Shown: positions 35,801 through 50,800 of the stretch, piece by piece | Numbering within the stretch: position 1 is the first letter of the stretch | Layout of the letters: every line of letters begins with the position of its first letter | Assembly: GCA_020086605.1 (NCBI GenBank) | Contig: JACBWW010000047.1 | Location: forward strand, 5,760,318-5,824,317 | Source: Lanius collurio | Taxonomy: Eukaryota; Chordata; Aves; Passeriformes; Laniidae | Direction: 5' to 3' | DNA length: 64,000 nucleotides | The notes under the pieces: generated by a model | The model's input: only the letters and a program-made list of their open reading frames with translations | Database searches by the model: none | Told to the model about the DNA's origin: nothing | Position numbers and translations under genes: made by a program

Positions 35801-38800
35801 CTGGGGCTTGGAGCAGCCTGGGACAGTGGAAGGTGTCCTGCCATGGCAGGGGATGAGAATGAGAGGAGTTTTAAGGTCCCTTCCAACTCAAAGCATTCTG
35901 TGATTCTTTGATTCTCTGAATTCCAGCAAACAGCTGCACTTTTATGCACACAGAAAAGCACACGCACGTCAAAGGAGCCGCTTCTCCCCACTCCAGGAGA
36001 TGCAGAAGGAGTGTGAAGTACATCAGCACATTATTTAAGTACACTGATTCCATTAAACAGAGCCATTTGTTTTCATCCTCACTGCAAACACATCTGCCTA
36101 AGTGCTCCAGCTCTCCAGCTTTGCAGGGCGCACACGGAGTTTGGAGCATCATCCCTGGGGATTGTGAGCACTTGGAAGAAAGGCAGAGAGATACAACAGT
36201 TGTTAGGGGGGGGGGGGGGGAGGGGAAAGGGTAGTCAAGCCCTTACTAGTCTGACAGTTCCTAAAATAATGTTGCTTCCCTGAAGAATGAACATGCTTAT
36301 CTCTGATCTACAGAGCCTGACTGAAAGGTTGCTTCTCCCTTGCCAGAAAAGCATCCTCAGAAGTTTCTGAATGCCTGAGCAGAACTGCTGGACCCTGCCA
36401 GAGGACTTTATTATGGTGTAAGGAGGCTGCAGAAAGCCACCTCCTCACACGTGAAAAGAACACTTACAGAAGAAATTTAGAGGATATACATTAAAAAAGG
36501 TGAGGTTTGAGTATTCAGAACTGTATGTGGCCACCTCATTATTTTGTGGAAAAGTACACACACTAAAATCTTGAACTCTGAAGAGTGTTCCCTCCTCCTC
36601 CTACTTGGTTGCTTCTAATGAATATTTTGAACAAAACCCAGCTTCTGCCTGGAATTTGTAAATCCCTGAAAACCGCCATTATTAGGCAGCATGAATTGTG
36701 TGCACGGAACTCTGAAAAGCACAGCAGTTTGCTGCCTGTTGGAGAGATCAAGGATTTATGAGTAGTTACAGAGGGGAAAAAATCCCCTACGCAAATCGTT
36801 GTATTTATGTGGTAAACATCATTACCCCAACTTTAAAAGCACGCATTTCTCACGAGGAAAAGTTAAACTTCTGTAATTATCCCATAATTAAGCCTTTAGC
36901 TACAAGTCACATGAGCCTAAACCCTTTATCTTCAAATGCCAAAGTGGCAGCACAGCTGTGACCATCCCTGCACAGAGAGGGGCAGGGCAAGGGCTTGTGA
37001 TTCCCTCTTTACAGACCCAAAATATCACAGCCCAAATCTGGGTGTCTGGAAGCTCATCTGCTCTCTGTTCCTGTGCTGGTTGGCCTCTTGCTGGATCACC
37101 TCTGCACAGCAGCCTTGCCTGAGAAAAAAATTCAGCCCTTCATCTGCTAAACAAAGTTGGAAGGGAAAGAAAAACCCAACAACCCAGATCTTCAAAGTTT
37201 CAACACAAAGAATGCAACCCTCAGAACATAAAACAGCAGGTGGGGCTGGCTTTGTGCTTCCCCTTCCAGCAGCTTATGGAAAACAGGAGAACTCAGCACC
37301 TTTTGCACGGTGCACCATCCCTGTGCATTCCCCAGACCACCGAAGGGTTACAAGCATCCAAGCATTCAGAAGAGAGTGAGTGTGCAGGCTAAATCCAACA
37401 GAACTTCCTGAAACGAGCAGCTCCTCCTGATTCCAAAGGACATTATCACTTTCCACAGCACTTTCCTGAATCAGGGCCTACAAACAAGGCTGCAGAAGGG
37501 AGATTATATTTTGGCAATGTTAGTTTTTTTGCTCAGCTTCAGCTGTCAGCTAACTGGCACGGAGCAGAGCAATCCAAGAGCACAGCTTTCCTGCCCAGGT
37601 ACCCAATTCCTACTCCTGAGCATCCCTTTGCTACATCTGCAAGGCAAGTCACAAACTTCTCCTGGCAGCCAGTTATCTGATGAGCCAGGACATTCTCAGT
37701 TTCTCACCAGCACAAAGAGGGATGTGCTGCTGTAATAGCCAGAGGAAAAAAGGCTTTCAGAAGCCTTACCCCTGGCTCTCAGCACACAGCTCCGAGGTCA
37801 CATCTAGCTGTGTGTCAGGCAGCCTCAGTAATTCCCAGCTCCACTGCAAAGGGACATGTCGGCCCCAAAAAAGCCCTCTCATCTCGGGGAAGAAAGGCGC
37901 TGGCAGTGCAGATGGATGCTGTGTGCGAGAGACAAGTCATGCAGCAGATCCTGCTCAAATCTGTGCTGCACAGCACAGGCGGCTCTCAGAGGGAAGGGCT
38001 CCAAAAACCCCGAGCTTGAAGGTTTGGATTTAAGAATGTGACAGCAAGGAGGAGGAAATTCTGAGAGCAGTTTCTCAGCTGGACTAGGGAATTTTCAAAC
38101 CCATTAGACAACCTCAGATGCTTTCTGCTGCTTTAACCTTTAGCCCCTTTTACAAGCTGGAAAGGTCACATCTCAAATGAGGCAGAACAGTGTGAACCCC
38201 AGAGCCTCTCCACTACACAGCCAGCTGAGGAGGAACAAATTATGTGGAATATTCTGACTATTCCAGAAGAAAACATTGGTAGTTCAGTTTCCAAACAAGT
38301 CCATAAATCTGTAGCTTACATTTTAATTTCAGTAAGAGACTATATACTACCAGGAAAAGAAAAATGATCGTGTTTTGATTATGCAAATCATGATTTCTAG
38401 CAATTTATATTGTATATTCCTCCCTTTGTCTTCAGGAGTGCTTGGAAAATAATAAGATGCAGTGGCAGAGAAAAATCTCAACCCAACTGGAAAGCAGAGG
38501 CTCACCTGTAGCCTTGGCCACTCAGTATTAATTATCATCAGCTCCACAACTTCTCTAAGGAGCCTTTCCAATAGCTGGGCCTTAGGCAAGGCCCCTGTGG
38601 GGGGCGAGGACCCCATCCCTGCCAGGGACCCACGGAGCAGCAGCAGGGCAGAGCTCTGAGGGGATTGGAAGCTGCTGTCTCCAGAAGCAGCAAGGCAGGA
38701 GCTAATTAAAACCCTGTGTGGGAGCCTGCATGAGGTGTACGAGAGCACTGGGCACAACAGGCTTTGGATGTGTGCCCACGTGCAGAAACACTCTATTTAA

Positions 38801-41800
38801 AGCAACAGCACTTTGGGGAAGTGAGGCAGCATCCATTCCTCCTCAAAAAAAACCCCACCCCCTCCCTCAGCATTTGATAAGGAGTCGCCATGGGTTTCCA
38901 ATTTTCTTGTTTGACTTAAGGGATTATTTTAGATTTCAGAGGTCACAGACTCATCAGGGCACACGAAACAAAAACAAATGAAAACCATTTATCCTTTAGT
39001 CCACAGCTAAAGATCAAAAAGAAAAAAAATCATCTTATGAAACAAACCATTTGCTTTGTTATTCCTCTCGGGGCAAAGCTAGACTTCAAAAAAGGTGGGG
39101 ATTTGGGCAACATCCAGAAGTTATGGGTAGAAAAGGGCAGGAGGGTGGCAGCAGGGTGTGCCCAGCAGGGAGGAGCACCCTGATGGCCCCTGGCTGTCCC
39201 AGCAGCACTCACCGAGCGATACTCGTAGTAGAGCTTGTCATACTCTGAGCCCCCGATCGTGATCTCGGGAACGAAGCGCGGGATGGACACGGAATCCAGC
39301 ACTCCAGCCTTGTCCTGGACACTGGGGGGAGAAGGAGCAGTGAGTTCACACCCTGCCCCAGCAACAGCCAAATATTGGACCCCGAGAAGCTGTGGCTGCC
39401 CCTGGATCCCTGGAAGTGTTCCGAGCCACGCTGGATGGAGCTTGGAGCAACCTGATCCAATGGAAGGTGTCCCTGCCCAAGGCAGAGAGTAGAACTGGAT
39501 GGGCTTTAAGGGCCCTTCCAACCTAAAACATTCTGGGATTCATAATCACCATTCTATGATCAAAGAACTACTTTTCTGTTAAATAAAGCTTCCAAAGGTT
39601 TGGGCTATTTTCCAAACATTTTTCCTTCTCCTCACAAATCCGTGATGTACTGCCCCTCCTCCCTGCCTCCAGTTTGTTCCTGCTCCAACTTCCTGCTTCT
39701 CTATTTCCTCCCCCAGCTTTTTCCTCCTTGGAGATGCTCCACCATTCCTGGGAGCCTTCTCCATGAATGCCCTCTGGCTTTTTACCTTTCTATAAAAGCA
39801 GTGGTTTCATTGAATGCCACACACTACCTCGCTAAATTCCCATCCCAAATGGATCAGTATGGAGGCAATGAGAGGGGCTGGAAGTGGGCAGTGCCTCCAG
39901 CATCCTGCCTGGGAATACCTGGAGGAAGGTATGCAATTGCTGCAGCAGCTCCGGTGGTGGATCTCGGGACTCACCAACAGCCCACTCTGCACAGCAGCAG
40001 CACTTCAGACACCCCCAGTTTAAAACGCCTGAGAAACTGCTAGAAAGCCTCCTGCTGCCTGTGCTTATCCACAGACCAACAGTGCCACCTGGACGTGTCC
40101 GGGAAAAACACATCCCTTTCCAGCCAGCACTGGCCAAACCCCACACCGAAACTGCTGCAAATGGTGCTGTTTTCCATGAATTACATTTCTCTGCAAATAA
40201 TGATGTGCACGTCAAGCACGTGCCCTGAGAAAAGCAAAGTTCATCATCTTTAAGCAATTATTTTTACCCCTGGATCATAAATTTTGGGACCTTTCCTCAC
40301 AGCAACGAAGAGCTTCAACAAGTAAACGGGTTTGCTAACATACCCTGATATTCCCACTGTACATCACCCTACTAGAGACTGATTTGTCAGGAAATACAAT
40401 AACTCACTCAAAGTTCAGATGGGAAAAGGTGAGGATAAATGTCCTTTTCCAGGATCAGGATGAACACCAAAGATGCTCCTTATAAATGGCAACTTGTTTA
40501 TCTTCAACAACATTAAAAGTTTATTTCACATGCTGGAAGGCACGAAAGTGAGTCCAGCCACATAAGAGCACAACTTCACACACAGAAACCAGGTTTTGTA
40601 GTCATCCAGTCCACAGTGAATCCATTCCTTCCTGAATCTCAGCCAGCTGGCCATTTGGAGAGGACAACTCCAGGCACAATTAATTTTAGTTAAGGGCCAA
40701 GTGATGAACCTGCTGCTCCCAAAAATTCTTTGCACAAGAAAATGCTGAAAGCTACTGATGGCTTCTCCATGTTCTCTGCACCCTCAGAAATACTTTGGAA
40801 TATGAAGTAGAAGCACACCCAAAGACACCTGCCACAACAATGTCTAACCACAAAACCACAGCCGCCTGCCAGGACTAATTCCCTGCTCAGCAGGAAGCCT
40901 TCACAGGCACCTTTTATGTTTCTTTTGTTTTCACTCTCTCTCCCCCAGCAGAAAATTATCACTATTTATTCTTTTCTGACACTCTAGCAGACTCTCTTGA
41001 AGGAGCTCTCAGCATGCAGCACCTTTACCTTCCAGATAAGGTCATACCTGAAAAGGAACTGAGGGCATGTGAGTGACTGTGTGGTCCCAAGGCTTTAAGA
41101 ACATCAAATTTAGACTCACATAACCCCCTTAACCATGGTTCTTCCCATTGCTGCACAGGATTCCCACCTGGAAGTATCCTACAGCAATGGGTAACTCATC
41201 TCTTCTCCTAAAGCATGTATTACACACTAATTCACACACGTCATCCAGCAACACTGTGCACAAGCAGAAGAATCAGGTTTGACACATTCCTGCTTCTTTT
41301 TAGAGGAGGAATTCCTGCTTCCCTCACAGGCAGCTCACAGCAGGACGCACACCATGAACATCAGAGTCTGATGGGCCTTACCAAAGGTGCAAGGGGGGTT
41401 AAGGGAAGGAGACTGGTTAGAAAAATAATAAACCAGGCAACCCAACAAAAAAAAAAAACCAAGCTGGCGTAGCCTGCACTGCAATTTCTCAACCCCTGAT
41501 GTTGGCACAGTCACAAAAACTCAAGTGGCAAGAGAGACCTAAAAGCTTTCATGGGTCTAAGAGCCAACACCACATAACCATTCAAGATAAATTCTGTGTT
41601 GATACATGAAATTAATTTTCCTCTTTCTGCCAAAGGGACAGATTCTACCATTTGGCCAGGCAGAGCAGGTATGGCATGGTCAAGGTGAGGCACAGCCACT
41701 CCCTTGGTGAGCAAACGCTCACCATCAACACCAAGAACAAAAAGAATTTTCCAAAAAAAGGTCTGCAAGGAAAGGGGAGAAGGTGCAACAACAGCTCTTC

Positions 41801-44800
41801 AGACTTGTAAAATCCACTGCAAAGAGGAAATCACGAAAGAAATGTTTCAACTGAAGCAAAAAGATGGGATAGACAGGGCTTGGAGCAGCCTGGGATAGTG
41901 GAAGGTGTCCCTGCCCGTGGCAAGGGGAGAGATGGGCTTTAAGGTCCCTTCCAACCCAAACCATTCCCCAGGTTCTGCTCTCCCAGGTTCAGCAGGAGCT
42001 GCAGGGATGGATCAGATTTAGCTGTGCACTTGTCTGATGGAAGAAGTCAAGTGCAGCTGATAAAATAACACAGGCAAGGTTATCCAGCCTGCAGCTCTTC
42101 ACCCCAAAGGAGATTCCTTTTGCAACACGTGTGGCCAGACAAACATCACTGGGAAGGGCCCAGATGAAAACACACCTGAGACAGTGCAGTGACAGCAGAG
42201 GAACTCCCTGAGACATTTAAAAAGCCAGAATGGTTTCTGCTGGACTGGGCACTTGGAAAGGAAGGAAAGATGTGAAGAGCAGCCCCCTGGAAGAGCCCTC
42301 CAGCTTCCAGACACAAATGCAGCCCTTTTTAACCTTTTACCAAGATCCCCCAACCCCACTGTAATGGCAAGGAAGAGCACTTAAGGGCAGGGATATGAGA
42401 GGGATCCCTGTGGAGCTGATTGCCCATGGGTGCGGCTCACCGGTTTGATTAGCCCGCTGATTTACATTCATTACTCAGGGGCCCTGCTGGGGGTTCGTGC
42501 ATTAGACCCTCCATGTGTGCAATAAAGAAGTTCTCCTCAGCCCTGCTCAGCCATCCCCGGCCTCCACACACGCGGGGACAAGCTGAGGGTGGAAGGCAAC
42601 AGCAGGGCTGACACAGCCCCACAAGCCGGGAGGTCAGCAAGGGAAGCAGATGGAAAACCAAGCAGGGCAGAACCTAGGTTGGATATTTGGGGAAACTTCA
42701 TCACTGTAAGGGTGGCCAGGCATTGGACCAGGCTGCCCAGGGTGGAATCTCTGTCCCTGGACACGTTCCAAATCCATGTGGCTGTGGCACTTGGGGACAT
42801 GGGCTCATGTTGGGCTCGGCAGTGCTGGGGGAATGGAGGACTTGATGATCCCAGAGGGCTTTTCCAACCTAAAGAATCCCAAATAGCTGCTGGAACCTCC
42901 CAGGAACACCCACGAGAGGGCAGCATGTACCAGCACACGAGCAAGCACCAGGCACCTGCGGGACTTTGCACATTCCAAAGAGAAAATTCCCATGGGCACG
43001 GGATACCTGCACGTCTATGGGGACCACAGGGTACTTGGGCGCTGGAAAAAGCGAGAAAAGCATCAGCTTTAAGGTTCATGGACTCCCACCTGAGCTGGGC
43101 ATGGGATGCTCCAGCATGCAATTCCAACAGGGAAGCACAGGAGGCTTCCTGCGTTGCTGGAGTTGCCATGGGAAAAGATCACATCCAAACACACACTTTG
43201 TACAAAGAGGCTCTTCCCAGGCTGCCCAAGACATTGCCCAGAATTCCCTCGCTCAGCAGAGCGAGGCACGAGCACAAGACTGGCACAGGATGCGTTGTCA
43301 CCCCGTTATCAGTGCCCTGATAGCCCAGCACACGTGAAGATTCCCAGGCAAAGCCCAGGAGCTGGACTGTGGATCCCTGTGGGTGCCTTCCAGTGTAGGA
43401 TATTTTATGATTCTGTGGTTTAAACGAGCAGTTTATTGCATTCTGAGATCTTCAAACAACCACATGTTTTTGCCAAAAAGAAGAAATAATTTCATGTTAT
43501 CTACAACGACAAGAGCCTTGTGCAGGAAACTCTTACCCTCCTCCAGGGTTCAAGGAAAAATGGACTCCTAAAAGCAATTTATTCCCTTCTAAAGCTGTGA
43601 AACAATTTTGATACAGTGTCTTAACACGCTGCTCTAATTGCGAGGTTTCCTTCCTACTCCCTCCTACTCACCACAATTAATAATCCTTCCAAATACCTGC
43701 ACTGGGGTGGAGCTACAGGAAAACAAGCAACTTATTGTCTCTTTCCAAGGAAATCGGATTGTGGTAACTTTGCAGGGCCTAACAGATGTTATCCTCCAAT
43801 TCCTACACAAAGGAACCTCCTCTTCAATACATCAAATACACCCAAATCATGACCTGCTCCTGTCAGACACCACCCAACACTGCTCCTCTGCATTCTACCT
43901 TCACTTCTTGATAGAAAAACCATGAAAAAGGAGCATTAGCACTATTTTTAGGAAGTATTTGAAGTAGCAACACAGAAAAGTTAAATGCAAGAAATACCAC
44001 AAGTCTGCAAAAAAAGTTTAATTTACTACTCCAATGCCTGCCACAAAGACACAAACTTAGGGGCAGATATTCAATTTTTAAAAATCCCTGTGTTTCTATT
44101 AACCTGTGAGATGACCAGGAATTAATGAAAATAATGTAACTCTTAAATTTTTGTTTAAAAACATAACTATACTGAAATTTCCACCTGTACATTCAATCTG
44201 AAGTTGCAGCAAAATGGGGGAGCCTGTCTCACTTCTGCTATTAACAGACTTACAGGTGCAGCTATATTCTTTATATATGTGTCTTTATATTTTGTATAAA
44301 TAAAAATGACAAATAAATGGTGCACTCACAAAGAAATATTAAAATCAAATTAAATTCTTTTCCAACATGGCACTTTCCACTGTCTGAGCCTGCTCTCTTC
44401 CCCTCCAACTGGGCAGACAAGGATCTCTGACAAAATCCACTCTCAAACTTGCCTGCAGCCTCATCTCATCCATCAGCAGCGAAAATGCCTCACCACGTTC
44501 CTATGCCAAGCATCAATACCACAAAATATAGCCCCACCTTTAAAAACTCATGGCTTTGACCATTTCTCCTGAGATTTGATGCCAAGAATTGCTCAATGAC
44601 TGGATGACACCATACTTACTAAAGTCTCAAGTGATGGAAAGAAACATCATCCTGCTCCAGCCATGGCCCCTTGTCAAACTTCAGGTACTCGATATCTTCA
44701 ATTACCTGGAATCAAGAGAAGAAAGCTCACTAAGGGGTGGCTTGATCCAAAAATCAATGAGACAATCAAAACAGGTTATTAAACAAATGAGAAAGCCTTC

Positions 44801-47800
44801 ACTGCTAAAGCTGTAGTAACAAGGCAAATGTTCAGAGATAACATGATCATCTCTGCCCTGCCAGGAGCACTGGAGACACACGTGGGGATCTCTTAACGTC
44901 CTGTGCTTTCAGCTTTGGCTGGCAGGCAATAAACTGGCTGAGAGGTGCCTTGTTTGCAAATTCCTACCTGATCCAAGACATTCTTCCTTAACCTGCCACT
45001 GGGACAGAAAAGCAAAGAAGGTACAACCTCACCCTTGAGGGCAAACGAGGACAAAATGGAGGTAAAGTGGTCATTCAACTCCCTTTTGTTACAAAAAATA
45101 AATCATCGTGGTACAGAGGACACCTGTTTGGCTGGTTTTATCTCCAGAGAGGCTCAGTAACACATTCCCTGAAACAGGCAAGTGGAGCAGGCGTGGCATT
45201 TGCCTCGGTGTTGTGTGGTTCACATCACGGAAACAAAGGCACATTCCAGGCTGGGACACTCAGACCTGGAGGAGCTGCACCAATGAGTCCAAGGGCACAG
45301 GATTGCAGTGGCCATCAGGACCTACCCACACGTGAAAGGAAAGGCAACACTCACAGCTCAGCAGCCAGAACCCTTCAAACAAGCAATGCCAGCTCAGCAA
45401 ATCATTCCCTCAGCATCCCCAAGCTTATCACTTCCAGACTGGAGCTTCATTTGCAGCCTGGCCCCACCAGAAAACAGATCTTTGCTGCTCCAGGGGGTAA
45501 TTGCTTATCACAGCTGGATGGCTGGAGGTGAGGGAAGCCTGCCCTGGTGTCAGAAGGATGCACTTCAGGTGCCTGATGAGGTGGAGGCAGCACCTTGGAG
45601 TGACCCAGGAAGGAGTGAATTGTTACAGCTCCAAACCTCCCTTTACAGAGACCTTTTCCATAGGGAAAGGTAAAGCTGAGGTCATGACCAAAATCCACTG
45701 ACACAGAAGCAGATGGCAGCAATGAAGTGACAGACTGATAAAGGAAAAAAAAATCTTTGTATTCTTTACATGAAACCCACTATAATTATTGCCTGCAAAC
45801 ACTAAAGCCCAGCCATTACCACTTAGAAAATGATAACCAAGTGCTACTACAAAGTAGCCCTGACTATACAGGTCTACTCTTACCAGCATTATGTTTTCAT
45901 GGTAAGAAATAATGGTTTGGACATGACTGAATGAACATTTCTGAGGCACAAACTGCTGCAGCACAACTCCAAGATAAGAGGAAGGGAGGTGTATGGTAAA
46001 TTGGTTCCAACTGCCATTATTTCTTTTAATTATTTAATTGAAAAGCTGAACAAAAGCAATTCCCTCTCTACTCCACAGCAAAGCTCTGGAAACTCTCTGC
46101 ACCTGATAATAGCACTAATCACAGAGTTGCTACAACAGGGCTCAGAATGTGCCACAGGGGAAAAAGCATCTGTATCCAAATTAGTTTTGCTCAGTTATCA
46201 TCATGTCAGAAAAATCTCTCTCCCAGCAGCTCCTTAACAATGGCATCAGTTTCCCAACCAGGATAGAAGAACAACTACTTAATTTGTAAGGAATGCCCTG
46301 GCATACCCCAGGAATCAGCAGCAAATATCCAAGGCTTTAAAAAAAAAAAATTAAACATACAGCTAACTTTGTATTCCCAGTTTTATCCTCATGCAAAACC
46401 AGTGAGGAACACCCTAATGAAGCTCATTTCAGCACTCATTACTCCTTCAGCCACCACAACCAAAGTTAATTACAACAGGAAACCCCAACCGACCTTTTAA
46501 AGACACTTTAAAAAATCCTTTCTAAGCTGCATATGCCTGCTCTGAGCAAATCAAAAGTTATTAAACTACAAGGCCATAAAAACCCTCAGCTCCCAAATCC
46601 CCAAGCAAACAGACCAGAGTGAGCTAATGAACAGTGCTGTCTGTCAAGAGGATACACCTGTGCAAACACACACCCCACAAGCCAAAGCCCTCCTGCCAAC
46701 CCTGATTTCCAAATTTCTGCTGTGTCATTCCAAAGGGAAACAATCTCAGCAGAAAAGGGGAAAAAAAATAAAGAATTACTTCAAGCAGCACAAGTACCAG
46801 TATCTACCACCAACCCCCAACAACAGCAATGACAACATCATGGGCTGGATAATCTTACAGGGTCTTTTCCAACCTTAATCATTCTGTGGTATTGTACTTT
46901 AAACTTCCAAATAATAATCCTTCCCATAGTCCAGATTTGTCCAAGCAAATTAAGGACTCCACTGGTGCATCTGATGACCCTATTTAGAGCAATGACACAA
47001 TTGCTGAGCTTGGGAGAGTCGCTCCTTGAACAATAAGAGCTTTAGACTGACTTTAAACCCCGATTTAAAGGATTAAAATCAAATCTCTAGCAATGGGGTT
47101 TACCACAAAAAAATCTAGGGAGGAAACAACCTGTTTTACTCTGACCACTTCAGGATGTGTCCAGAGAGAAGGACAGGGCAAAACCAGGCATATAAACCCC
47201 ATCCCAACCTTCCTTTACTTCATCAAGTACCATCTTGAAACACCACAGCTCTCAACACTGATTCCTGCTTTTATTTTATCATCCAGAAAAAATAACTGTA
47301 ATTGCTCTAGATTCTCTATATTCACACCACCACCTCAGCTTTTTTGTTCACTTCAGCCTGGCTTTTTTTTTTTTGTGTATTTTTTTCTGTTTATTATCTG
47401 CCATCACCCTGAAGCCACCAGTCCTTTTTCAGGAGTATAAACCCACACTACCCCACAGGCCTACTGGTTATCAATGATAACCTTTACTATTGAGTGCAGA
47501 AGCACCCAAAAATCCAACCACAACAGCAGAGGGCCCAGAATGTGGCACACAAGCCTGTTCTTATACAGGAAACCAAAAGGCCTAGAGACAAACAGCAGTG
47601 CACCTGGGGCAGAGGGGAGTACAGAGTGTTAATTTTTAGGAAAAGTCCTTATCAATATTTTCTGCTTCACACAGTGATATGACCAGAACTTTGAAGAACT
47701 CCTCAGGCAAAAAGGTAATTTTAGTCTGATTAAGGGTCATTTAAATATTAAAATACACATTCTGAGTATGCTAATAAGCTTAATGAGGTACAGGCTACAA

Positions 47801-50800
47801 CATATGTATTACTCAACTCTCTGCTGAGATCACACTGCACATAATATAGAAGCAGGAGGAGTTTGGGCAGTGTATAAGTAAGGTAGAAATTCCACCTCGT
47901 CAGGATGAAGACCCAAAAAGCTCTTGGAGACAGCCCACAGGCAATTCTCTCTCTCCTCCCAAGTGGGGATGATTTCTTGGCAAGCTTCCATGTAGGATTA
48001 TTATTATCCTGCTAACATCATGTTACTGTTATTAATTGAGATCTACCCCTAGAACTGAAATGGGCCCAAAACCTGTCCAGGATCTCAAAAACTTTGGTGC
48101 TCCTTCCCTCAGGGAACAGCAGCTGCAGAGAAAAGTTAATGATGGTGAAAAGCAAAAGGCTTCTGTTATCCCACTAATAACCCTTCACAAGCAGGAAAGA
48201 TCATTGAAATAAGGCAATAATAAACTTACTCCCAGAAAAGCAAAACTTACCTTATCCACATCATTAGCCGCAGTTGCTGTGTACTGCAGAACTTCACTGC
48301 TCTCGCTGCAAAGAACACACACATTGAATTCCCTGATAAAACTGCTCTACCCATCCTCCCCCTGCTCCAAAAGGAACAGAAATTCGTTTAAAAGGCACAA
48401 ACACCAAACCAGAATCATTGCAATTTTTTAGATTGCTCCCAGCTGCTGCAATAGAAATCCTGTTGCACCTGTGAGCTGCTCCTTTGCTAGTGGAAAGTTG
48501 CTTTTAAAGGGAAAATGGCATGGAAATCTACATAACTTCAGTTCAAAAAAATTTTAAAAACCCCCACATATGAATTTGTTTTCATTTAATTAACATGGAT
48601 ACTTGCCCCTATTACAACTGCCCCTGAAAGCTAAGTGAAATTTTCAGCCAGTCTAACCCAAAACTTCAGTAACTTTCCTCTTTACAAGCACACGACTAGC
48701 TGTGAGTCATTTCAAGAGAAGAATGCATACATTTATCACTATTTACTCAGGCTGAGCTAGCTGAATGAACACAAATGCAGGCACAGCAGGATCTGTAAGT
48801 GTAAAAACATTTTTGAAAGGTAGTGTTTCCTGGTTACAAGATAGATTTTTCAATCAGACAACAGCCTTCAGAGAAAAGGCACTTGCAGAGCAGAGCCACA
48901 ACAGGAGCTCCTACATGAACTTTTCATACTACACATGTTCAGCCACATTCAGCAATTGCTGTTCCCAAAACTGCTCCAGCTGGAAAACCTGGAAGGCCTG
49001 GAATAGCTGCCCAATGTGGATATTGTATCAAACATCACACAGCAAAAATTAGGAACATGGAGAAAAATTCAGAGTCCCAGATGGTTTGGGTGGGACAGGA
49101 CCTTAAAGCTCATCCAGTCCCACCCCCTGCCATGGGGGGACTTCCACCGTCCCAGGTTGCTCCTAGCCCTGTCCAGCCTGGCTGAGAACACTTCCAGGGA
49201 TGGGACAGGCACCTGAAAATAAGAGATATTCCCTTATATCAGCCCAAGGGAGAGGTCAGCCTTCAGCAGAGCTTGACACCAGCAATCGCATTAACGACAC
49301 CGATCAAAGCACTTGATCCCATCTCTTGATTTGACTCTGCAGATTATCAGGGCTTCATTAAGAGAAAACAGCTGCTCAGTGACTCTGCAGATTATTAGAG
49401 CTTTCCTTAAGAGAAAACAGCTGCTCAGTGGAAGCAGTGTTGGATATGAAAGAGAACACTGCCAATCTTAAGGCTCTGCTCCAGGAAAACAGAGCCAGAC
49501 ACCGTCTGTTCCAAATCACCAGGCAGTACCTGCCGCAGCACCCAGTTCACAAATCACTACCAACAGAAACATTAAAGACATTCATAACAAGTCAACTAGA
49601 GTGAAAACATCAATTTTAAATCAAATATCCACTATAAACCCCTTTAAGTATCACCAGGCTGCTCCAGTTAAACAAAACAAGGTAACAGGAGTTTTGCCCA
49701 GTAACAAACGGCTTTGCAAGAGAACAAGCAAACAAACTTCAGCATGGAAAGCGTGCAGGACAAGCCCAGCCATCTGTAACAACTCTTTTTAGCCTGCTTG
49801 CACTAGATTTTGGGCATCCCCAGGAGTCAGCGAATCAAACTAGGCAGACTAAGAGGTAGCATGCAGGTGTGAACACAGCTCCCTGCACCACAGCAAACAA
49901 ACAGTTAAAGGCAGCTGTGGCTTCTGCATTTCTCCCAGACAAGAGTCACCCTGAGGTCCAGAGGTGCCAGATTCACACACCCCCAGCTCCCCCACAGCCA
50001 GGGGACAGAGACAAAGATGGATGTGACAAGCTGCTGGGAGCCCATCCGCTGACAGCGTACCAAGCGGAGGGTGTTTGTCTAACAGGGTTACTGACCATGT
50101 GCACACAGAGGGGAAGGAGTTGAAATCACAGCAGGATTTAGGATTCAGCCTCACTGAACACCACAAGATGTACATGTGGCTCAATTCGACCCAAAGAACA
50201 AGCAGCAGTTTCCTTCCCAGCAGGAACTGCAGCAGCTTTGCCCTCAGGGGGATGACATTCCCAAGGCTTCCCATCCCCATGTCCCTCTTTCCACTCCAAG
50301 AGCTGTGTGCCGGCTGTGGGGACACACAGGGAGGCAGCTGACCACACATGACACCACAATCCCTGCCTGCATGAATGACAGGCTCAGTATCAAGTTACCC
50401 ACTCGAGCTGCTTGCAGAGCCATCACACCGACCCACCCGGGGAGACAGAGGCAGCACCAGGGGACACAGGCAGCCTACAAAACACCTGGGAATCTACTCG
50501 GATTTCAATCAGCCTCATGCACACACCAGAACTTACACAGTTAATTCATTTGATGGCCTCTGAGTTTCCATTCCAGAATTACGAGGGACCATAATTCTGC
50601 TTTTAGGTTTTTAGTATGATTTCAGTTTTCATAGAGCTGTTTTATAACAATTGGGAGAGCAGGGAAAGCTCTGGTTCGCCCCCAGTTTACAGGGCACACA
50701 TTTTTGCTTCCCAGCTAGAGGAAGCCAGGGGAGCCCAGAGAGAGGCAGGACAAGGGAGAATAGTTTCCCACTGTCAGAGGGCAGGGATAGATATTGGGAA

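Larger units (their letters stand above)
29850..39212 (-). other. NDUFA10: NDUFA10 intron 9 (9.4 kb)
   Basis: Three CR1 copies, a poly-G run and one candidate enhancer. The rest is unique sequence in which I see no exon. Frames of 130-150 residues at 30.3, 36.9 and 38.4 kb lack splice and family support. Confidence 0.8.
39322..44619 (-). other. NDUFA10: NDUFA10 intron 8 (5.3 kb)
   Basis: Four CR1 pieces, all antisense to the gene, in otherwise unique sequence. A splice-flanked 35-nt segment near 43,009-43,043 is discussed under rejected items. An A12 run lies at 41,448-41,459. Confidence 0.8.

Noticed and set aside
43009..43043. A 35-nt segment on the minus strand between a good acceptor (TTTTTCCAG) and a GT donor, readable as [12 protein letters not shown], as an extra NDUFA10 exon
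   Set aside because: Exon 8 joins exon 9 directly in phase and restores the family alignment. Adding 35 nt would shift the frame, and the peptide has no counterpart in NDUFA10.
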